This document shows positions 5,244-6,862 of a stretch of 6,862 nucleotides of DNA, one piece after another. The DNA is from Lentisphaeria bacterium UBA1776 (GTDB lineage: Bacteria > Verrucomicrobiota > Lentisphaeria > Victivallales > Victivallaceae), in assembly GCA_002314605.1 (NCBI GenBank), contig DCGO01000127.1:27405-34266 (forward strand), given 5' to 3'. Below the pieces are notes generated by a model. That model did not search any database and was not told the origin of the DNA. It saw only the letters and a program-made list of their open reading frames with translations. The position numbers were made by a program, and so were the translations under genes. The stretch's first letter is position 1. Each line of letters begins with the position of its first letter.

Positions 5244-6704
5244 ATGCCGGTCAATCGTGACCAGATGCCGCCGGCTTCCGGGCCGGCGGCACCGGCCCCT
5301 GCGGGCCGGACACAGCCCGCCAGCATTGAGCTGGAGCGGGCTGTTTTGTCTGCCATGCTCCGTGACCCGGAATACTGTATTCCCACGGCCACCAGCACTT
5401 TCGGCAGCAATCCGGAAGTATTTTTTTCTCCCTCCCACCGGGAACTTTTTCAGGCTGTTCTGCATCTGGTGGAAAAGAAGGGGGAAAAAGCAGTTGACCT
5501 GGTCAATCTGGCTTATGAACTGCAGCAGGAGAACAAGGGGGACGCCTTTGATGAGATCGCCCTGGCGGACCTCTATGCCACGGTGGCGACCACGGCGAAT
5601 ATCGAATCCTGGTGCGTATCGCTGCGGGATCTGCATACTCTTCGGAAAATGATCGGGGTATGCAATGAATCACTGCTTCACTGTTACGACCCGGCGGCCA
5701 ATGCGGCCCGTCTGATCGAGAATTTCGAGACTTCGGTCTATAACATCCGTGAATCCGGCCAGAAACAGGGGTATCTGGCCATCAGGGACTGTGTCCGCAA
5801 GGAGTTCCAATACCTGAATGACGTGCTGGAAAACCGCATTGAAGTGGGTATTCCCAGCGGCTACGCCCAGATGGATAAACTTACCGGCGGCCTGAAAGCC
5901 GGGGAAATGTTTGTGCTTGCAGCGCGTCCCTCCATCGGTAAGACCGCGCTGGCGTTGAATATTATCCGCAACATCACCTTTCCCAACCGTTCGCCCAAAC
6001 CAAAAAAGGCGGTTTTCTTCAGTCTGGAAATGACGGCGGAGCAGATCACCAGACGGCTTCTCTGCACGCAGGCGGACCTTTCCGAAGGGGATTTCCGGGT
6101 CAAGGACCGGCTGCAGGCGGCGGATATCGCCCGTCTGACTGCCGCGGTGAGCGAAATCCGCAAGGCAAAACTCTATATTGATCCCACGCCGGGGCTGACG
6201 GTGGCGGAACTCCGTGCCCGTGCCCGGAGGATGTACATGACCAAGGATGAGGATGGAACCCCCATGATCGACCTCATTGTCATCGACTACCTTCAGCTGA
6301 TGCATGCGGATGTGAGCGCTGCCGACGGCCGACAGAACGAGGTGGCCATGATTTCCGGCGGGCTGAAGGCTCTGGCCAAGGAACTGAACATCCCCGTACT
6401 GGTGCTGGCCCAGCTCAACCGCGAGATCGACAAGAATGCCCGGCCGGATGCCAAGCCGAAATTGAGCCATTTGCGTGAATCCGGCGCCATTGAGCAGGAT
6501 GCGGATGTGGTGGCCTTTCTGCACCGCAACCGGGACGAGGCCAAGGACCTTCCCCGGGGCCAAAGCACCAAGGCGGAACTTATTATCGAGAAGAACCGAA
6601 ACGGTCAGATCGGTACGGTGAATCTGCTTTTCTTCCCCTACCGGACGGAATTCTGCGCGGCAAGTCCTCACTCGGAGGACGAGATCCCTGCCTCAGCCCG
6701 CTGA
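5244..6704 (+). CDS. dnaB: Replicative DNA helicase DnaB
   Basis: DnaB is the hexameric 5'-3' helicase that unwinds the replication fork and recruits primase. The 486 residues are slightly longer than typical (about 450-470). Residues 1-26 are a Pro/Ala-rich extension. The N-terminal collar domain spans about 27-130, a linker about 130-195, and the RecA-like motor about 200-472. Walker A is ARPSIGKT at 227-234 with Lys233, SLEM at 260-263 carries the catalytic Glu262, and Walker B is LIVIDYLQL at 344-352 with Asp348. LRESGAIEQDAD at 410-421 and EKNRNGQIGTV at 449-459 (arginine-finger region) follow. No intein interrupts the motor. The start lacks a clear ribosome-binding site but lies 8 bp after rplI, so translation is probably coupled. 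ATG 5265 is an in-frame alternative that would trim the low-complexity N-terminus. Confidence 0.97.
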   Translation: MPVNRDQMPPASGPAAPAPAGRTQPASIELERAVLSAMLRDPEYCIPTATSTFGSNPEVFFSPSHRELFQAVLHLVEKKGEKAVDLVNLAYELQQENKGDAFDEIALADLYATVATTANIESWCVSLRDLHTLRKMIGVCNESLLHCYDPAANAARLIENFETSVYNIRESGQKQGYLAIRDCVRKEFQYLNDVLENRIEVGIPSGYAQMDKLTGGLKAGEMFVLAARPSIGKTALALNIIRNITFPNRSPKPKKAVFFSLEMTAEQITRRLLCTQADLSEGDFRVKDRLQAADIARLTAAVSEIRKAKLYIDPTPGLTVAELRARARRMYMTKDEDGTPMIDLIVIDYLQLMHADVSAADGRQNEVAMISGGLKALAKELNIPVLVLAQLNREIDKNARPDAKPKLSHLRESGAIEQDADVVAFLHRNRDEAKDLPRGQSTKAELIIEKNRNGQIGTVNLLFFPYRTEFCAASPHSEDEIPASAR

Positions 6705-6862
6705 TGCCGCCCTCCGCCAGGGGTGTCATGCAGGTCCGGAAGTGGAATTCTGAAGCAAATTTTTTATGGAAAACATTTATGGGAACCTCTAAAAATTCAT
6801 TCCGGCAGCTTGCGGCCACTGGGGAAAGTCTGCAAGGCGTGACTTTTCGGCTGTTACCACTT
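6705..6862. other. Region after dnaB with no recognised gene
   Basis: I see no canonical terminator after dnaB; the only nearby stem is a 4-bp CCCT/AGGG pair (6710-6713 with 6719-6722). An AT-rich centre (about 6755-6800) contains the right copy of the terminal repeat, and TTTATGG occurs twice. AAAGTC (6825-6830) and GACTTT (6841-6846) form a 6-bp inverted repeat without a following T-run. A + strand frame begins at ATG 6704, overlapping the dnaB stop as TGATG, and stays open for 53 codons to the edge. A - strand frame is also open across 6583-6819. Neither has a good ribosome-binding site or recognisable motif, so neither is called as a gene. Confidence 0.5.
6778..6802 (-). repeat. AT-rich dispersed-type repeat, right copy
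   Basis: This is the inverted partner of bases 1-25, matching 23 of 25 positions on the - strand. It sits about 75 bp downstream of dnaB. The match stops sharply at 6778, and the sequence further left (6758-6777) is AT-rich but different from the left copy's continuation. Both possible translations across the core are conserved between copies (FLEVP on one strand, GTSKNSF on the other), so coding content cannot be decided from two examples. Confidence 0.55.

Noticed and set aside
5244..6704. Intein in DnaB
   Set aside because: The Walker A, Walker B and C-terminal motifs follow at normal spacing, with no inserted block.
1..6862. Composite transposon or genomic island bounded by the inverted repeats
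   Set aside because: There is no transposase, integrase or tRNA edge, the cargo is essential core genes in conserved order, and the repeat is not at a visible target duplication.

Overview
This window looks like a stretch of bacterial chromosome carrying housekeeping genes. All confident genes are on the + strand, and the DNA is moderately GC-rich. Gene content and order (prs, rplY/ctc, pth, rpsF, ssb, rpsR, rplI, dnaB) are ordinary for core bacterial genomes. The merger of the two usual blocks (prs-ctc-pth and rpsF-ssb-rpsR-rplI-dnaB) into one run suggests a PVC-group bacterium, possibly Lentisphaerota (Victivallis-like). That placement is an inference from synteny and protein style and has not been tested by any search.

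Layout. Bases 1-25 hold one copy of an AT-rich repeat. Bases 55-813 encode a DeoR-family transcriptional regulator. Bases 814-1082 are non-coding: a good sigma70-type promoter overlaps the regulator's stop codon and is followed by a roughly 235-nt leader. The leader contains a tandem 9-bp repeat, a tiny possible leader-peptide frame and several hairpins, two of which are mutually exclusive. From 1083 to 6704 eight genes follow with gaps of at most 57 bp or short overlaps, and I see no convincing terminator among them: PRPP synthetase, ribosomal protein bL25 (CTC type), peptidyl-tRNA hydrolase, bS6, SSB, bS18, bL9 and replicative helicase DnaB. Bases 6705-6862 hold a second, inverted copy of the AT-rich repeat and frames that stay open to the edge on both strands, but no recognisable gene.

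How the genes work together. Prs supplies PRPP for nucleotide, His and Trp synthesis. bL25, bS6, bS18 and bL9 are ribosomal proteins, with bS6 and bS18 binding each other in the 30S platform. Pth recycles peptidyl-tRNA. SSB and DnaB act at the replication fork. The cluster therefore couples precursor supply, ribosome assembly and DNA replication, probably under the single promoter before prs, with possible internal translational control at the pth/rpsF junction.

I found no evidence of a new defence, mobile or biosynthetic system. The parts most worth a second look are the prs leader, the hairpin in front of rpsF and the inverted repeat pair at the two ends of the window.
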